From the NCBI RefSeq assembly GCF_024320865.1, contig NZ_JANDBD010000010.1:229973-293972 (forward strand): DNA of 64,000 bases. Reading direction: 5' to 3'. A program made the position numbers and the translations under genes. This document shows, in pieces, positions 42,821 through 51,651 of the stretch; positions within the stretch are counted from its first letter, which is position 1, and each line of letters opens with the position of its first letter. The notes under the pieces were generated by a model. The model had not been told where the DNA came from and ran no database searches. It saw only the letters and a program-made list of their open reading frames with translations. The DNA comes from Mycolicibacterium arenosum. GTDB taxonomy: Bacteria; Actinomycetota; Actinomycetes; Mycobacteriales; Mycobacteriaceae.

Positions 42821-44305
42821 GTGGTGAGCGATGACACTCCCCTGTGGCTGTTCGCCGACCAACTCGGGCCGGCCACGTACGGCGGTGAGCACGCGCACCG
42901 CGACGTGCTCCTCGTCGAGGCCGCTTCGGCGCTGAGCAAGCGGCGCTACCACCGGCAGAAGCTGCATCTGGTGATGTCGGCCCTGCGCCACGCCGCCGTC
43001 GATCTCGGCGACCGCGCCACACTCATCAAAGCCGACAGCTACACCGACGCCCTCGAGCGCTTCGCGCGCCCCGTCCTGGTCTACGAGCCGACGTCGTTCG
43101 CCGCCGAGGCGTTCGTGCACCGCCTCAAGGAGCGGGGCCTCGTCGCCGACGTCCTGCCCACTCCGACATTCGCGTTGTCCCGCAAGGACTTCGGTGACTG
43201 GGCGGGTGACCGAACCCGGTTCCGCATGGAGGACTTCTACCGCGATCAGCGGCGCCGCTTCGACGTGCTGATGGAGGGCAAGGACCCCGTCGGCAGTCGG
43301 TGGAACTACGACGAGGACAACCGGGAGCCGCCCCCGAAGAAGCAGCGGTCCCTGGACGTCCCCGCGCCCTACCGGCCGCGTGAGGACGATATCGACGCCG
43401 AGGTGCGGCGGGACCTCGACGCGATGAAACTCGACACCGTGGGCGCCGACGGCCCACGACTGTTCGCCGTCACCCCCGCCGAGGCGAAGCGCGCCCTCGC
43501 CCGTTTCATCGAGCACCGGTTGCCCACCTTCGGCCGCTATGAGGACGCCATCATGGGCGACGACTGGGCGATGTCGCACTCGCTGCTGTCCGTGCCGCTG
43601 AACCTCGGAGTGCTGCACCCACTCGACGCCGTCGACGCCGCGGAACGGGCCTATCGCGACGGGTCGGCCCCGTTGGCCGCCGTCGAGGGCTTCATCCGGC
43701 AGATCCTCGGCTGGCGCGAGTACATGTGGCATCTCTACTGGCATTTCGGCCCGGATTACACCGACAACAACGAACTCTCGGCACGCGGCAAGCTGCCCGA
43801 CTGGTGGGTCGACCTCGATGCCGACGCGGTCACCGCCGCCTGCCTGCACGACGCTCTGGAGGGGGTGCGCGACCGCGGGTGGACCCACCACATCCAGCGC
43901 CTCATGGTGCTGGGCAGCCACGCATTGCAGCGCGGGTACCGGCCCGACGACCTCACCGAGTGGTTCGCGACGGCGTTCGTCGACGGCTTCCGCTGGGTGA
44001 TGCCGACGAACGTCGTCGGGATGAGCCAGCACGCCGACGGCGGTCTCCTCGCGACCAAGCCGTACACGTCGGGCGGTGCCTACCTCAACAAGATGAGCGA
44101 CCACTGCAGCGGTTGCCGGTACGACCCCAAGAAGCGCCTCGGCGATGACGCCTGCCCGTTCACCGCCGGATACTGGTCGTTCGTGCACCGCCATCAGGAG
44201 ATGCTGGCCAAGAACAACCGCACCCAGCGCATGGTGTCCTCGATGAACCGGCTCAGCGACCTCGACGCGGTTCTCGAGCAGGAGGCGCACCGTCGTCGGT
44301 TCTAA
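42821..44305 (+). CDS. Fe-S photolyase/cryptochrome (FeS-BCP, PhrB/CryB-like)
   Basis: A 494-residue cryptochrome/photolyase-related protein. The N-terminal Rossmann part begins LWLFADQLGPATYGG, and the FAD-binding C-terminal half includes FIRQILGWREYMWHLYWHFGP. Four Cys (CLHDALEGVR, CSGC, DACPF) fit the 4Fe-4S ligand set of bacterial (6-4) photolyases of the PhrB group, which repair UV photoproducts in blue light. GTG 42821 or 42824 starts it. It overlaps the convergent TSUP gene by 4 bp. Confidence 0.93.
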   Translation: MVSDDTPLWLFADQLGPATYGGEHAHRDVLLVEAASALSKRRYHRQKLHLVMSALRHAAVDLGDRATLIKADSYTDALERFARPVLVYEPTSFAAEAFVHRLKERGLVADVLPTPTFALSRKDFGDWAGDRTRFRMEDFYRDQRRRFDVLMEGKDPVGSRWNYDEDNREPPPKKQRSLDVPAPYRPREDDIDAEVRRDLDAMKLDTVGADGPRLFAVTPAEAKRALARFIEHRLPTFGRYEDAIMGDDWAMSHSLLSVPLNLGVLHPLDAVDAAERAYRDGSAPLAAVEGFIRQILGWREYMWHLYWHFGPDYTDNNELSARGKLPDWWVDLDADAVTAACLHDALEGVRDRGWTHHIQRLMVLGSHALQRGYRPDDLTEWFATAFVDGFRWVMPTNVVGMSQHADGGLLATKPYTSGGAYLNKMSDHCSGCRYDPKKRLGDDACPFTAGYWSFVHRHQEMLAKNNRTQRMVSSMNRLSDLDAVLEQEAHRRRF

Positions 44306-45084
44306 ACCGTCAGCAGTCGGTACAACCCGATGAGCCCGACGACGACGATGATCGCGCGCAGGGCGTTCGGCGACAGCTTTCGGCCGTAGTGCGCCCCGAG
44401 GAAGCCGCCGATGAGCGACCCGATCGCGATGAGGCCCGCGGCGGGCCAGCTGATCCGGTCGAACGCCACCAGCGTGTACGCGACCGCGGCGACGACGTTC
44501 ACGATCAGTGACAGCAGGTTCTTCGCCGCGTTCATCCGCTGCATGTCCTCGGGCAGCAGGGCACCCATCACGCCGATCAGCAGAATGCCCTGCGCCGCCG
44601 TGAAATACCCGCCGTAGATGCCGACGGCGAACGTTCCCGCGACGACGGCCGCCATCCGGCCGCGCGACACGTGCTCCAGCGAGCGTCCCGCCGCGTCCGC
44701 CCTCGTCCGTGCCCAGGCTTGAATTCGCGGCCCCAGCACCACCAGCAGCAGTGCCCCGATCAGCAGGACCGGCACGATGGCGACGAACACCTTCTCGGGC
44801 AGGTGCAGCAGCAGCCACGCACCGACACCCGCGCCGAGGAACGACGCCGGAATCTGCCAGCGCAGCCGGTCCCACTGGCCCCGCAACTCGCGGCGGTAAC
44901 CCCAGGTTCCGGAGATCCCACCCGCCACCAGGCCGACGGCGTTGGACATCGTCGCCGTCACCGGCGGGTAGCCCAGCGCGACCAGGGTCGGAAAGGTGAT
45001 CAGCGTTCCCGAGCCGACGATTGCGTTGATCGCTCCGGCCCCGACGCCCGCCAGGGCGATCAGGATCATGTCGAGAACGGGCAC
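44302..45084 (-). CDS. TauE/SafE (TSUP) permease
   Basis: A 260-residue sulfite/organosulfonate-type permease with about eight helices. The N-terminal motif GVGAGAINAIVGSGTLITFP and the second-half repeat (LIGGFLGAHYGRKLSPNALR) are typical. GTG at 45084 lies 58 bp downstream of the second TSUP gene, with the same direction and probably the same operon. The operon's leader peptide ties it to cysteine or sulfur supply. Confidence 0.9.
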   Translation of the reverse strand: MPVLDMILIALAGVGAGAINAIVGSGTLITFPTLVALGYPPVTATMSNAVGLVAGGISGTWGYRRELRGQWDRLRWQIPASFLGAGVGAWLLLHLPEKVFVAIVPVLLIGALLLVVLGPRIQAWARTRADAAGRSLEHVSRGRMAAVVAGTFAVGIYGGYFTAAQGILLIGVMGALLPEDMQRMNAAKNLLSLIVNVVAAVAYTLVAFDRISWPAAGLIAIGSLIGGFLGAHYGRKLSPNALRAIIVVVGLIGLYRLLTV

Positions 45085-45142
45085 TACCCGAACGTTAGCG
45101 GGTCACTTCAGGGGCGAGCGAAGCGACGGGTGAGCCGCGTCG

Positions 45143-46084
45143 TCACCGCGCGTCGTCGACGGGCTCCGTGGTGCGATCGGCGTCGACGTCCACCTCGGCC
45201 TCGAGTTCGTCGGGCACGAACGCGGGCGCCGTGGAGATCCTCCAGGCCAGGTACACGAACGACGCCCACGCGACGACGATCGTCGCGTAGATCAGCGTCG
45301 ACCACGGGGTGCCGACCTCGAAGTACTTCACCAGCTTCTGCGAGTTGGTGAGAACGATCACACCTCCGACGGCAGTGCCGAGCAGTGCCGGGCTGATCCG
45401 GCTCACAAGCCACGCGGCGAACGGTGCCGCGATGACGCCGCCCAGGGCCAGTCCGAGCACGATGAGGAGGTTGTCGAAGAACTGCTCACGCAGCCCGACG
45501 AGGAAGCCGAGCGAAGCCGATACGGCGACCAGGAACTCCGATGCGCTCACCGAGCCGATGACGGTGCGCGGTGCGGTCTTGCCGCTGGACAGCAGCGTGC
45601 TGGTGGTCACCGGGCCCCAGCCGCCGCCGCCTGACGCGTCGATGAAGCCGCCGAAGACACCAAGCGGCGCAAGGAATTTCGCGGTGTGCTTGGTCTCACC
45701 GACCTTGACCTGAGGCGGTGTGCGCAGCGAGAACCGCAGCAACACGTAGACGCCGATGCCCAGCAGAATGGCGGCCATCAGCGGCGCGGCGTCCTCGGTG
45801 GACAGCGACGACAGCACCGTGGCGCCCAGGAAGGCGCCGACGGCGCCGGGCACACCGAGCTTGAGCACGATGTGCCAGTCGATGTTCTTGAACCTCCAGT
45901 GCGACAGACCGGACGCGAACGTGGTGCCGACCTCCGCGAGGTGGACGGCCGCACTGGCCTGTGCCGACGCGACGCCGCTCAGGACGAGAAGCGTGGAGGC
46001 GGTGACACCGAACGCCATGCCGAGAGCACCGTCGACGAGCTGCGCGCCGACGCCGACGAGGGTGAAGATGATGAGCGAACGCAC
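45143..46084 (-). CDS. TauE/SafE (TSUP) permease behind Cys-Cys leader
   Basis: A 313-residue permease with about eight helices. N-terminal VGVGAQLVDGALGMAFGVTA and a second GGFIDASGGGGWGPVTT motif are typical of SafE-type sulfite/sulfoacetate transporters. GTG at 46084 lies 43 bp after the stop of a short leader ORF ending in Cys-Cys, with a hairpin over that stop. This suggests cysteine-controlled expression and thus a role in sulfur-anion transport. A short acidic C-terminal tail (LEAEVDVDAD) is soluble. Confidence 0.92.
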   Translation of the reverse strand: MRSLIIFTLVGVGAQLVDGALGMAFGVTASTLLVLSGVASAQASAAVHLAEVGTTFASGLSHWRFKNIDWHIVLKLGVPGAVGAFLGATVLSSLSTEDAAPLMAAILLGIGVYVLLRFSLRTPPQVKVGETKHTAKFLAPLGVFGGFIDASGGGGWGPVTTSTLLSSGKTAPRTVIGSVSASEFLVAVSASLGFLVGLREQFFDNLLIVLGLALGGVIAAPFAAWLVSRISPALLGTAVGGVIVLTNSQKLVKYFEVGTPWSTLIYATIVVAWASFVYLAWRISTAPAFVPDELEAEVDVDADRTTEPVDDAR

Positions 46085-46115
46085 GAGTTCGGCTGCTTTC
46101 GAGAAAGGGATGAGG

Positions 46116-46134
46116 GCGCTGGGTTACCTAGCGC
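46116..46134 (-). promoter_or_regulatory. Hairpin over the leader-peptide stop codon
   Basis: Arms gcgct/agcgc with an inner ggt/acc pairing span the leader stop (46128-46130). Ribosome position on the Cys-Cys codons would decide whether this hairpin or others near the permease start form. Confidence 0.5.
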
Positions 46135-46235
46135 GCACAACACCATTCGTCGAAAGCCATGAGACGCCGAGACGGCCAGAACGGCTCGAGCGCGCACGCC
46201 GACGAGGGGGCGGTACGGAAGGCGCGTTCGGCCAT
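46128..46235 (-). CDS. Cys-Cys leader peptide (35 aa), attenuator of the TSUP operon
   Basis: A short ORF too small for most gene callers. ATG 46235 has a strong ribosome-binding site (GGAGAGGAG 6-15 bp upstream) and encodes MAERAFRTAPSSACALEPFW, then an Arg-rich middle, ending EWCCAR. Two adjacent TGT codons near its end are the signature of mycobacterial cysteine-responsive leader peptides: ribosome stalling at low Cys-tRNA changes folding around the downstream start. The downstream gene is a sulfur-type permease, which fits. Confidence 0.72.
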   Translation of the reverse strand: MAERAFRTAPSSACALEPFWPSRRLMAFDEWCCAR

Positions 46236-46268
46236 CGTCCACTCCTCTCCTCATCGGGTGCTCGGACA

Positions 46269-46274
46269 ACCATA
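46269..46274 (-). promoter_or_regulatory. -10 box (TATGGT) of the leader/TSUP operon
   Basis: TATGGT on the minus strand fits TANNNT and would start transcription near 46262, about 27 nt before the leader ATG. It shows the permease operon has a promoter separate from der. Confidence 0.5.
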
Positions 46275-46303
46275 CTCAACGCATCGGCGACCTGCGCATT
46301 CCG

Positions 46304-47716
46304 CTACCGCTTGGAGCCCCGCTTCTCACGCACGCGCACGTTGATGCGAATCGGGCTGCCCTGAAAGCCGAACGTCTCCCGCAGTCGGCGTTCCAGGAAG
46401 CGTCGGTAGCCGGCCTCCAGGAATCCCGACGTGAAGAGCACGAACGTCGGCGGTCGCGCGGTGGCCTGGGTCGCGAACAGGATCCGGGGCTGCTTGCCGC
46501 CCCGGACCGGCGGCGGGGTGGCCTGCACGACCTCCTTGAGGAACGTGTTGAGCCGGCCGGTCGAGATCCGGGCGTCCCAGGAGGCGAGCGCGTTCTCCAG
46601 CGCGGGGACCAGGCGGTGCAGACCGCGCCCCGTCTTTGCGGAGATGTTGATCCGCTGGGCCCACTGCACCTGTGCGAGTTCGCGTTCGACTTCCTTGTCG
46701 AGGGTGTAGCGCCGGTCCTCGTCCACCAGGTCGGCCTTGTTGAACGCCAGGACGACCGCGCGGCCGGACTCGATCACCATGCTGAGGATGCGCTGATCCT
46801 GCTCGGTCAGCGTCTCCGCCGAGTCCATCAGGACGACGACGACCTCGGCGGCGTCGATCGCACCCCTGGTTCGCACCGAGGCGTAGAACTCGTGTCCGCT
46901 GGCCTGCCCGACTTTCCGCCGGAGACCCGCGGTGTCAATGAAACGCCAGGTCTTGCCGTCCAATTCGATCAGCGAGTCCACCGGATCGACGGTGGTGCCC
47001 GCGACGTCGTGCACCACCGACCGTTGATCACCGGCCAATCGGTTCAGAAGTGAGCTCTTGCCGACGTTCGGCTTGCCGACCAGCGCGACGCGGCGCGGAC
47101 CGCCGGTGCGGGTGGCGACCTCGGAGGCCTCGGGCAGCTTCTCCAGCACCGCGTCGAGCAGATCGGCGACGCCGCGCCCGTGGATGGCGCTGACCGGGTG
47201 CGGCTCCCCCAGCCCGAGCGACCACAGCGAGGCGGCCTCGGCCTCCATCTTCTCGTTGTCCACCTTGTTCGCGGCGAGGAACACCGGCTTACCCGAGCGC
47301 TGCAGCTTCTTGGCGGCGGCCTCGTCGGCCGACGTCGCCCCCACGACGGCGTCGACCACGATGATGATCGCGTCCGCAGTGCGCATCGCGACGGACGCCT
47401 GTTCGGCGACCAGTTGCTGCAGGCCCTTCGCGTCGGGCTCCCATCCGCCGGTGTCCTGCACGACGAACCGCCTGCCCAGCCAGCTCGCGTCGTAGGACAC
47501 TCGGTCCCTGGTCACCCCTGGAATGTCCTGCACGACGGCTTCGCGTCTGCCGAGGATCCGGTTCACCAGTGTCGACTTGCCGACGTTCGGCCGCCCCACG
47601 ACGGCCACGACGGGCGGCGGTGCGAATTCCTCCTCGAGTTCGCCCTCGAGGTCCTCGCCGATATCCCAGTCGGCCTCGTCGGCCCAGGTTCCGTCGTCGT
47701 TCACCGGGTCGGTCAT
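46304..47716 (-). CDS. der: Ribosome biogenesis GTPase Der (EngA)
   Basis: A 470-residue GTPase with two G domains in tandem (GRPNVGKST near residue 40 and GKPNVGKSS near 215) and a C-terminal KH-like domain ending in RVREKRGSKR. It acts in 50S ribosome assembly. ATG 47716 overlaps the upstream cmk stop by 4 bp, giving a coupled pair. Length is usual for actinobacterial Der, with a ~30-residue acidic N-terminal extension. Confidence 0.97.
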   Translation of the reverse strand: MTDPVNDDGTWADEADWDIGEDLEGELEEEFAPPPVVAVVGRPNVGKSTLVNRILGRREAVVQDIPGVTRDRVSYDASWLGRRFVVQDTGGWEPDAKGLQQLVAEQASVAMRTADAIIIVVDAVVGATSADEAAAKKLQRSGKPVFLAANKVDNEKMEAEAASLWSLGLGEPHPVSAIHGRGVADLLDAVLEKLPEASEVATRTGGPRRVALVGKPNVGKSSLLNRLAGDQRSVVHDVAGTTVDPVDSLIELDGKTWRFIDTAGLRRKVGQASGHEFYASVRTRGAIDAAEVVVVLMDSAETLTEQDQRILSMVIESGRAVVLAFNKADLVDEDRRYTLDKEVERELAQVQWAQRINISAKTGRGLHRLVPALENALASWDARISTGRLNTFLKEVVQATPPPVRGGKQPRILFATQATARPPTFVLFTSGFLEAGYRRFLERRLRETFGFQGSPIRINVRVREKRGSKR

Positions 47717-48396
47717 CTCGTGGCTCCTGCGCGCTGCTCCACCAGATCGATCAGGTGGGCGATGGTCTGCGACTGGGTCCAGTCGCTGCTGTCTACGACG
47801 ATCGCGTCGTCCGCGGCGCGCAGCGGTGACACCGCGCGCGTCGAGTCCAGATGGTCGCGCCGGTGCACGTCAGCCAGCACGGCGTCGTAGTCGTCGGCCA
47901 GTCCGGCCTCGGTGTTCTGGTCGTTGCGCCGACGGGCTCGCTCCTCGGGCGACGCGGTCAGGAAGACCTTGACGTCGGCGTCGGGCAGCACGACGGTTCC
48001 GATGTCGCGTCCCTCCACGACAACCGTTCCGCCCTCGGCCAATTCGCGTTGCCGGCGCACCAGCATGGTGCGTACCGCGGGCACGGCCGACACGGCCGAC
48101 ACCGCCTTCGTCACGGCGTCCCCGCGGATCTCGACCGAGACGTCCTCGACGGCGAGGAACGCGGAGTCCTCGTCGGGGTCGAATCCGACCGCGAGGTCGA
48201 CGGTCGGCGCGAAAGCGGCCACGGCGTCGGCGTTCTCCGGGTCGATGCCCGCCCGCAGCACCGCCAGCGTGACGATGCGGTACATCGCGCCGGTGTTGAG
48301 ATACCGCGCGTGCAACGCGCGCGCCAATCCCCTTGATACGGAGGACTTCCCGGTGCCCGCGGGGCCGTCGATGGCGATGGTCAGCCCGTCGCTCAC
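47713..48396 (-). CDS. cmk: Cytidylate kinase
   Basis: A 227-residue (d)CMP kinase that feeds CTP and dCTP pools. The P-loop is GPAGTGKSS (about residue 11), then the NMP-binding region RYLNTGAMYR and VVEGRDIGTVVLPDADVKVF, and the lid Arg cluster ERARRR. GTG 48396 overlaps the rluB stop by 4 bp (GTGA). Pairing with rluB and der is conserved in mycobacteria. Confidence 0.97.
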   Translation of the reverse strand: MSDGLTIAIDGPAGTGKSSVSRGLARALHARYLNTGAMYRIVTLAVLRAGIDPENADAVAAFAPTVDLAVGFDPDEDSAFLAVEDVSVEIRGDAVTKAVSAVSAVPAVRTMLVRRQRELAEGGTVVVEGRDIGTVVLPDADVKVFLTASPEERARRRNDQNTEAGLADDYDAVLADVHRRDHLDSTRAVSPLRAADDAIVVDSSDWTQSQTIAHLIDLVEQRAGATR

Positions 48397-49139
48397 AGTC
48401 CCACCGCCTTGTACAGCTCGCCGATCTCCTTGCGGGTCAACACTCGAATGCTCCCTGGCCGCTGATCGCCCAGCACCACCGAGCCGATGTCGGTACGCAC
48501 CAGTTCCTGAACGGGGAAGCCGACCTCGGCGAGCATCCTGCGCACGATCCGCTTGCGACCCTCGTGCAGGGTCACGCGGATCAGCGACTTGCCCGGCACG
48601 GCGTCGACGAGGGCGAAGTCGTCGACCGCGACCGGACCGTCGTCGAGCTCGATGCCCTCGCGCAGCTTCTTTCCCAGTCCCTTCGGCACACTCCCGTTCA
48701 CCGTGGCCAGGTAGGTCTTGGGCACCTCGTAGGAGGGGTGCATCAGGCGGTGGGCGAGCTCGCCGTCGTTGGTCAGGATCAGCAGCCCCTCGGTATCGGC
48801 GTCGAGCCGCCCGACGTGGAACAGCTTCTTGGTGCCTCGGACCCGGTGCTCCACCAGGTCGCCGACGCACGGTCGCCCGCGGTCGTCCGACATCGTCGAG
48901 TGCATGCCACGGGGCTTGTTGATCGCCAGGTACACCAGGTCGTCGTCGACCACGATCCGCGCGCCGTCCACCCGGATCACGGAGTTGTCGGGGTCGACCC
49001 TGGTGCCGAGCTCGGTGACGATCGAACCGTCCACTTCCACCCGACCGTCGCGGATCATGCGCTCCGCGACACGTCGCGATGCCACCCCCGCCTGGGATAG
49101 CACCTTCTGCAGGCGGACGCCCTCATCTTCGCCGGCCAC
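48393..49139 (-). CDS. rluB: Pseudouridine synthase RluB/RsuA family
   Basis: A 248-residue rRNA pseudouridine synthase. An N-terminal S4 RNA-binding domain (VRLQKVLSQAGVASRRVAER) is followed by the catalytic domain with Asp in GRLDADTEGLLILTNDG. It probably modifies 23S rRNA in the peptidyl-transferase region, as RluB does. GTG 49139 is 1 bp after the scpB stop; a start at 49157 would overlap scpB by 17 bp. Confidence 0.95.
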   Translation of the reverse strand: MAGEDEGVRLQKVLSQAGVASRRVAERMIRDGRVEVDGSIVTELGTRVDPDNSVIRVDGARIVVDDDLVYLAINKPRGMHSTMSDDRGRPCVGDLVEHRVRGTKKLFHVGRLDADTEGLLILTNDGELAHRLMHPSYEVPKTYLATVNGSVPKGLGKKLREGIELDDGPVAVDDFALVDAVPGKSLIRVTLHEGRKRIVRRMLAEVGFPVQELVRTDIGSVVLGDQRPGSIRVLTRKEIGELYKAVGL

Positions 49140-49140
49140 G

Positions 49141-49833
49141 TCAGTCCTTGTCCACATCGAACGTCATCGCCCGGTCGGACGATGAGACCCCGCCGAGCTT
49201 CGCGAAACGCGGCTCGTCGCTGAGGGTTTCGGTGATGTCGTCGATCACGTCGACATCGGGTAGCAGCGGTGCGATATCGGGGAGGTCGACCAGCGACGTG
49301 AGACCGAGCCGCTCGAGGAACAGCTCGGTGGTGGCGAACGTGACTGCGCCCGAATCGGAATCGGCGCCCGCCTCGGTGATCAACCCCCTCGCCAACAGCG
49401 TGCGCATCACCGCGTCGACGTTCACGCCGCGCACCGCGCTCACCCTGGCCCTGGTCACGGGCTGGCGGTAGGCGACGACGGCCAGCGTCTCCAGTGCGGC
49501 TCTGGTGAGCTTCGACCGGGCCCCGTCGAGCAGCAGCCGTTCCACGTACGGCGCGTACCGCGCCCTGGTGTACATGCGCCAGCCACCGCCCGCCTCGCGC
49601 AGGTCGATTCCGCTGTTGCGTTGCTCCAGTTCCTCGGCCATCAGCCGCAGCTTCGCGGCCACGCGGTACTCCGGCTGATCGACCGTCGCGGCCAGGGTGT
49701 CGACCGAGACCGGCGTGTCGACGACCAGCAGGAGCGCTTCGAGGATCGCGCCGAGTTCACCGTCGTCCAGTTCGGGCGGTTCTGCCAGGTCGGGCAGTTC
49801 CGTCACGAGGTCATCCGGTGCGTGCTCTGTCAT
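49141..49833 (-). CDS. scpB: Segregation and condensation protein ScpB
   Basis: A 230-residue winged-helix protein that, with ScpA and SMC, forms the bacterial condensin. It contains the motif LLLVVDTPVSVDTLAATVD and the conserved segment RAALETLAVVAYRQPVTRAR. ATG 49833 overlaps the scpA stop by 1 bp, as expected for the scpA-scpB pair. Confidence 0.96.
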   Translation of the reverse strand: MTEHAPDDLVTELPDLAEPPELDDGELGAILEALLLVVDTPVSVDTLAATVDQPEYRVAAKLRLMAEELEQRNSGIDLREAGGGWRMYTRARYAPYVERLLLDGARSKLTRAALETLAVVAYRQPVTRARVSAVRGVNVDAVMRTLLARGLITEAGADSDSGAVTFATTELFLERLGLTSLVDLPDIAPLLPDVDVIDDITETLSDEPRFAKLGGVSSSDRAMTFDVDKD

Positions 49834-50648
49834 CAGTCTTCTTCCATGGCCGCGGCCAGGTGCTCGTTGGTCGGGCGATCGCCGGTCCACGAAATCTGGA
49901 GCACTCCAAGCGGTTCTGGCTGCTCGAATGCTACCGCCCTGGCCCGGAACAGCTCGAGCAGCGCCAGGAACCGGCCGACGATCTCGATGCCGTCCCCGCA
50001 GTCGGCCACCAGTTCGGAGAACGTGGCCCACTGCCCGACACCCCTCTGCTCGAGCAGCGCCAGCAACCTGCGCGCCTGCTCGGGGACCGACACCGCCTGC
50101 ACGTGCAGGTGCTCCATACCGACCGTGGGCACGGGCCGCGGGGTGAACGTCGTCGCCGCGATCTGCGCGAAGCTGTCGGCGTCGACGCCCAGCATCACCT
50201 CGGGCAACAGCGCCGAATAGCGATCCTCGAGCGACACCGCTCGCGGGTAGCTGCGCAGCGCCGCGGCTTCCAACTCCGCGAACATCACCGCGACGTGCTT
50301 GAACGCCCGGTACTGCAGAAGCCGCGCGAACAGCAGGTCGCGCACCTCGAGCAACGCGAGATCCTCCTCGTCGTGCACCTCTCCGGACGGCAGCAGCCGC
50401 GCCGCCTTGAGGTCGAGCAGGGTCGCGGCTATCACCAGGAACGCCGTCGTCTCGTCGAGGCCGAGCTCACGGCCGATGGTCCTGGTGTAGGCGATGAAGT
50501 CGTCGGTCACCGTGTGCAGCGCCACCTCGGTGACGTCGAGTCGGTGCGCGAAGATCAGCTGCAACAGCAGGTCGAACGGGCCCTCGAAATTGCTCAGCCG
50601 GACCTGGAAGCCTGCCTTCTGCGTGTCCGGTGCCGCTTCGGTCGTCAC
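49833..50648 (-). CDS. scpA: Segregation and condensation protein ScpA
   Basis: A 271-residue kleisin of the SMC-ScpAB condensin. It has the N-terminal SMC-binding region (GFQVRLSNFEGPFDLLLQLI) and the middle DVTEVALHTVTDDFIAYTR. GTG 50648 overlaps the ParA stop by 4 bp. Confidence 0.96.
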   Translation of the reverse strand: MTTEAAPDTQKAGFQVRLSNFEGPFDLLLQLIFAHRLDVTEVALHTVTDDFIAYTRTIGRELGLDETTAFLVIAATLLDLKAARLLPSGEVHDEEDLALLEVRDLLFARLLQYRAFKHVAVMFAELEAAALRSYPRAVSLEDRYSALLPEVMLGVDADSFAQIAATTFTPRPVPTVGMEHLHVQAVSVPEQARRLLALLEQRGVGQWATFSELVADCGDGIEIVGRFLALLELFRARAVAFEQPEPLGVLQISWTGDRPTNEHLAAAMEED

Positions 50649-51508
50649 GTACCGAACCGGTCGATGACCTCGCGCGCAAGTGCTCGATATGCCTGAGCGC
50701 CACCGGATTTCGGAGCCCAGGTGGTGATCGGCTCACCGGCGACGCTGGTCTCCGGGAAGCGCACGGTCCTGGTGATGACGGTGTCGAACACCAGATCGCC
50801 GAAACGTTCGAGCACGCGCGCCATGACCTCGCGCGAGTTGACCGTCCGCGGGTCGTAGCGGGTGATGAGGATGCCGCTGATCTCCAGCCGGGGGTTGAGC
50901 CGGTCGTGCACCTTGTCGACGGTGTCGGTGAGCAGCGCCAGCCCGCGCAGTGAGAAGTACTCGCACTCCGTGGGGATGATCACACCGTCGGCGCACGCCA
51001 GGCCGTTGACGGTCAGAAGGCCCAGCGACGGCTGGCAGTCGATGAGGACGTAGTCGTAGCGGTCGAGCACCGGGTGCAGCGCGCGTGCCAGCGACTGCTC
51101 GCGGCCGACCTCGTTGACCAGCTGGATCTCGGCCGCCGACAGGTCGATGTTGCTGGGCGCCAGGTCCATGCCCTTGACCCTGGTGGTGACGATCACCTCG
51201 TCGATCGACACCCTGGGCTCGACCAGCACGTTGTGCACGGTGTGCGCGAGTTCGTAGTGCGGCACCCCCAGCCCGGCGGACAGTGCGCCCTGCGGATCGA
51301 GGTCGACCAGCAACACGCGCCTGCCGTACTCGGCGAGGCTGGCGCCCAGGTTGATGGTCGACGTCGTCTTGCCCACGCCGCCCTTCTGGTTGCACATCGC
51401 GATCACCTTGGCGGGCCCGTGCACGCTCTTGGGCTTGGGAACGGGGATCACCCGTGGGGTGCGGCCGGTCAGGCTGGCGCCGTCGCCGCCTCCCGCGTCG
51501 TCACTCAT
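50645..51508 (-). CDS. ParA-family ATPase (Rv1708-like)
   Basis: A 287-residue Soj/ParA-type ATPase. Deviant Walker A KGGVGKTTSTINLGASLAE (about residue 41), Walker A' region LLVDLDPQGALSAGLG and switch II LIDCQPSLG. It is the ParA paralogue that sits upstream of scpAB in actinobacteria, separate from the origin parAB. It probably helps place the condensin or chromosome. ATG 51508 is chosen; a frame open to 51556 lacks a ribosome-binding site. Confidence 0.95.
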   Translation of the reverse strand: MSDDAGGGDGASLTGRTPRVIPVPKPKSVHGPAKVIAMCNQKGGVGKTTSTINLGASLAEYGRRVLLVDLDPQGALSAGLGVPHYELAHTVHNVLVEPRVSIDEVIVTTRVKGMDLAPSNIDLSAAEIQLVNEVGREQSLARALHPVLDRYDYVLIDCQPSLGLLTVNGLACADGVIIPTECEYFSLRGLALLTDTVDKVHDRLNPRLEISGILITRYDPRTVNSREVMARVLERFGDLVFDTVITRTVRFPETSVAGEPITTWAPKSGGAQAYRALAREVIDRFGT

Positions 51509-51638
51509 GCGCGATCCCGCTCCGCTTCTCGCTCGACGGGCATGCGCGACCGTCACAGGTCGGGCACCGCTGCGGGTTGGCGAACATCCGCAGAAGTTTA
51601 ACGGGCTGACCTCGCCAGGTACGGCAGACCCGGTGGCA

Positions 51639-51644
51639 TATCGT
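51639..51644 (+). promoter_or_regulatory. -10 box (TATCGT), leaderless start of the O-methyltransferase
   Basis: TATCGT (TANNNT) ends 7 bp before the ATG at 51652, so the mRNA is probably leaderless. Confidence 0.5.
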
Positions 51645-51651
51645 GAGGTTT

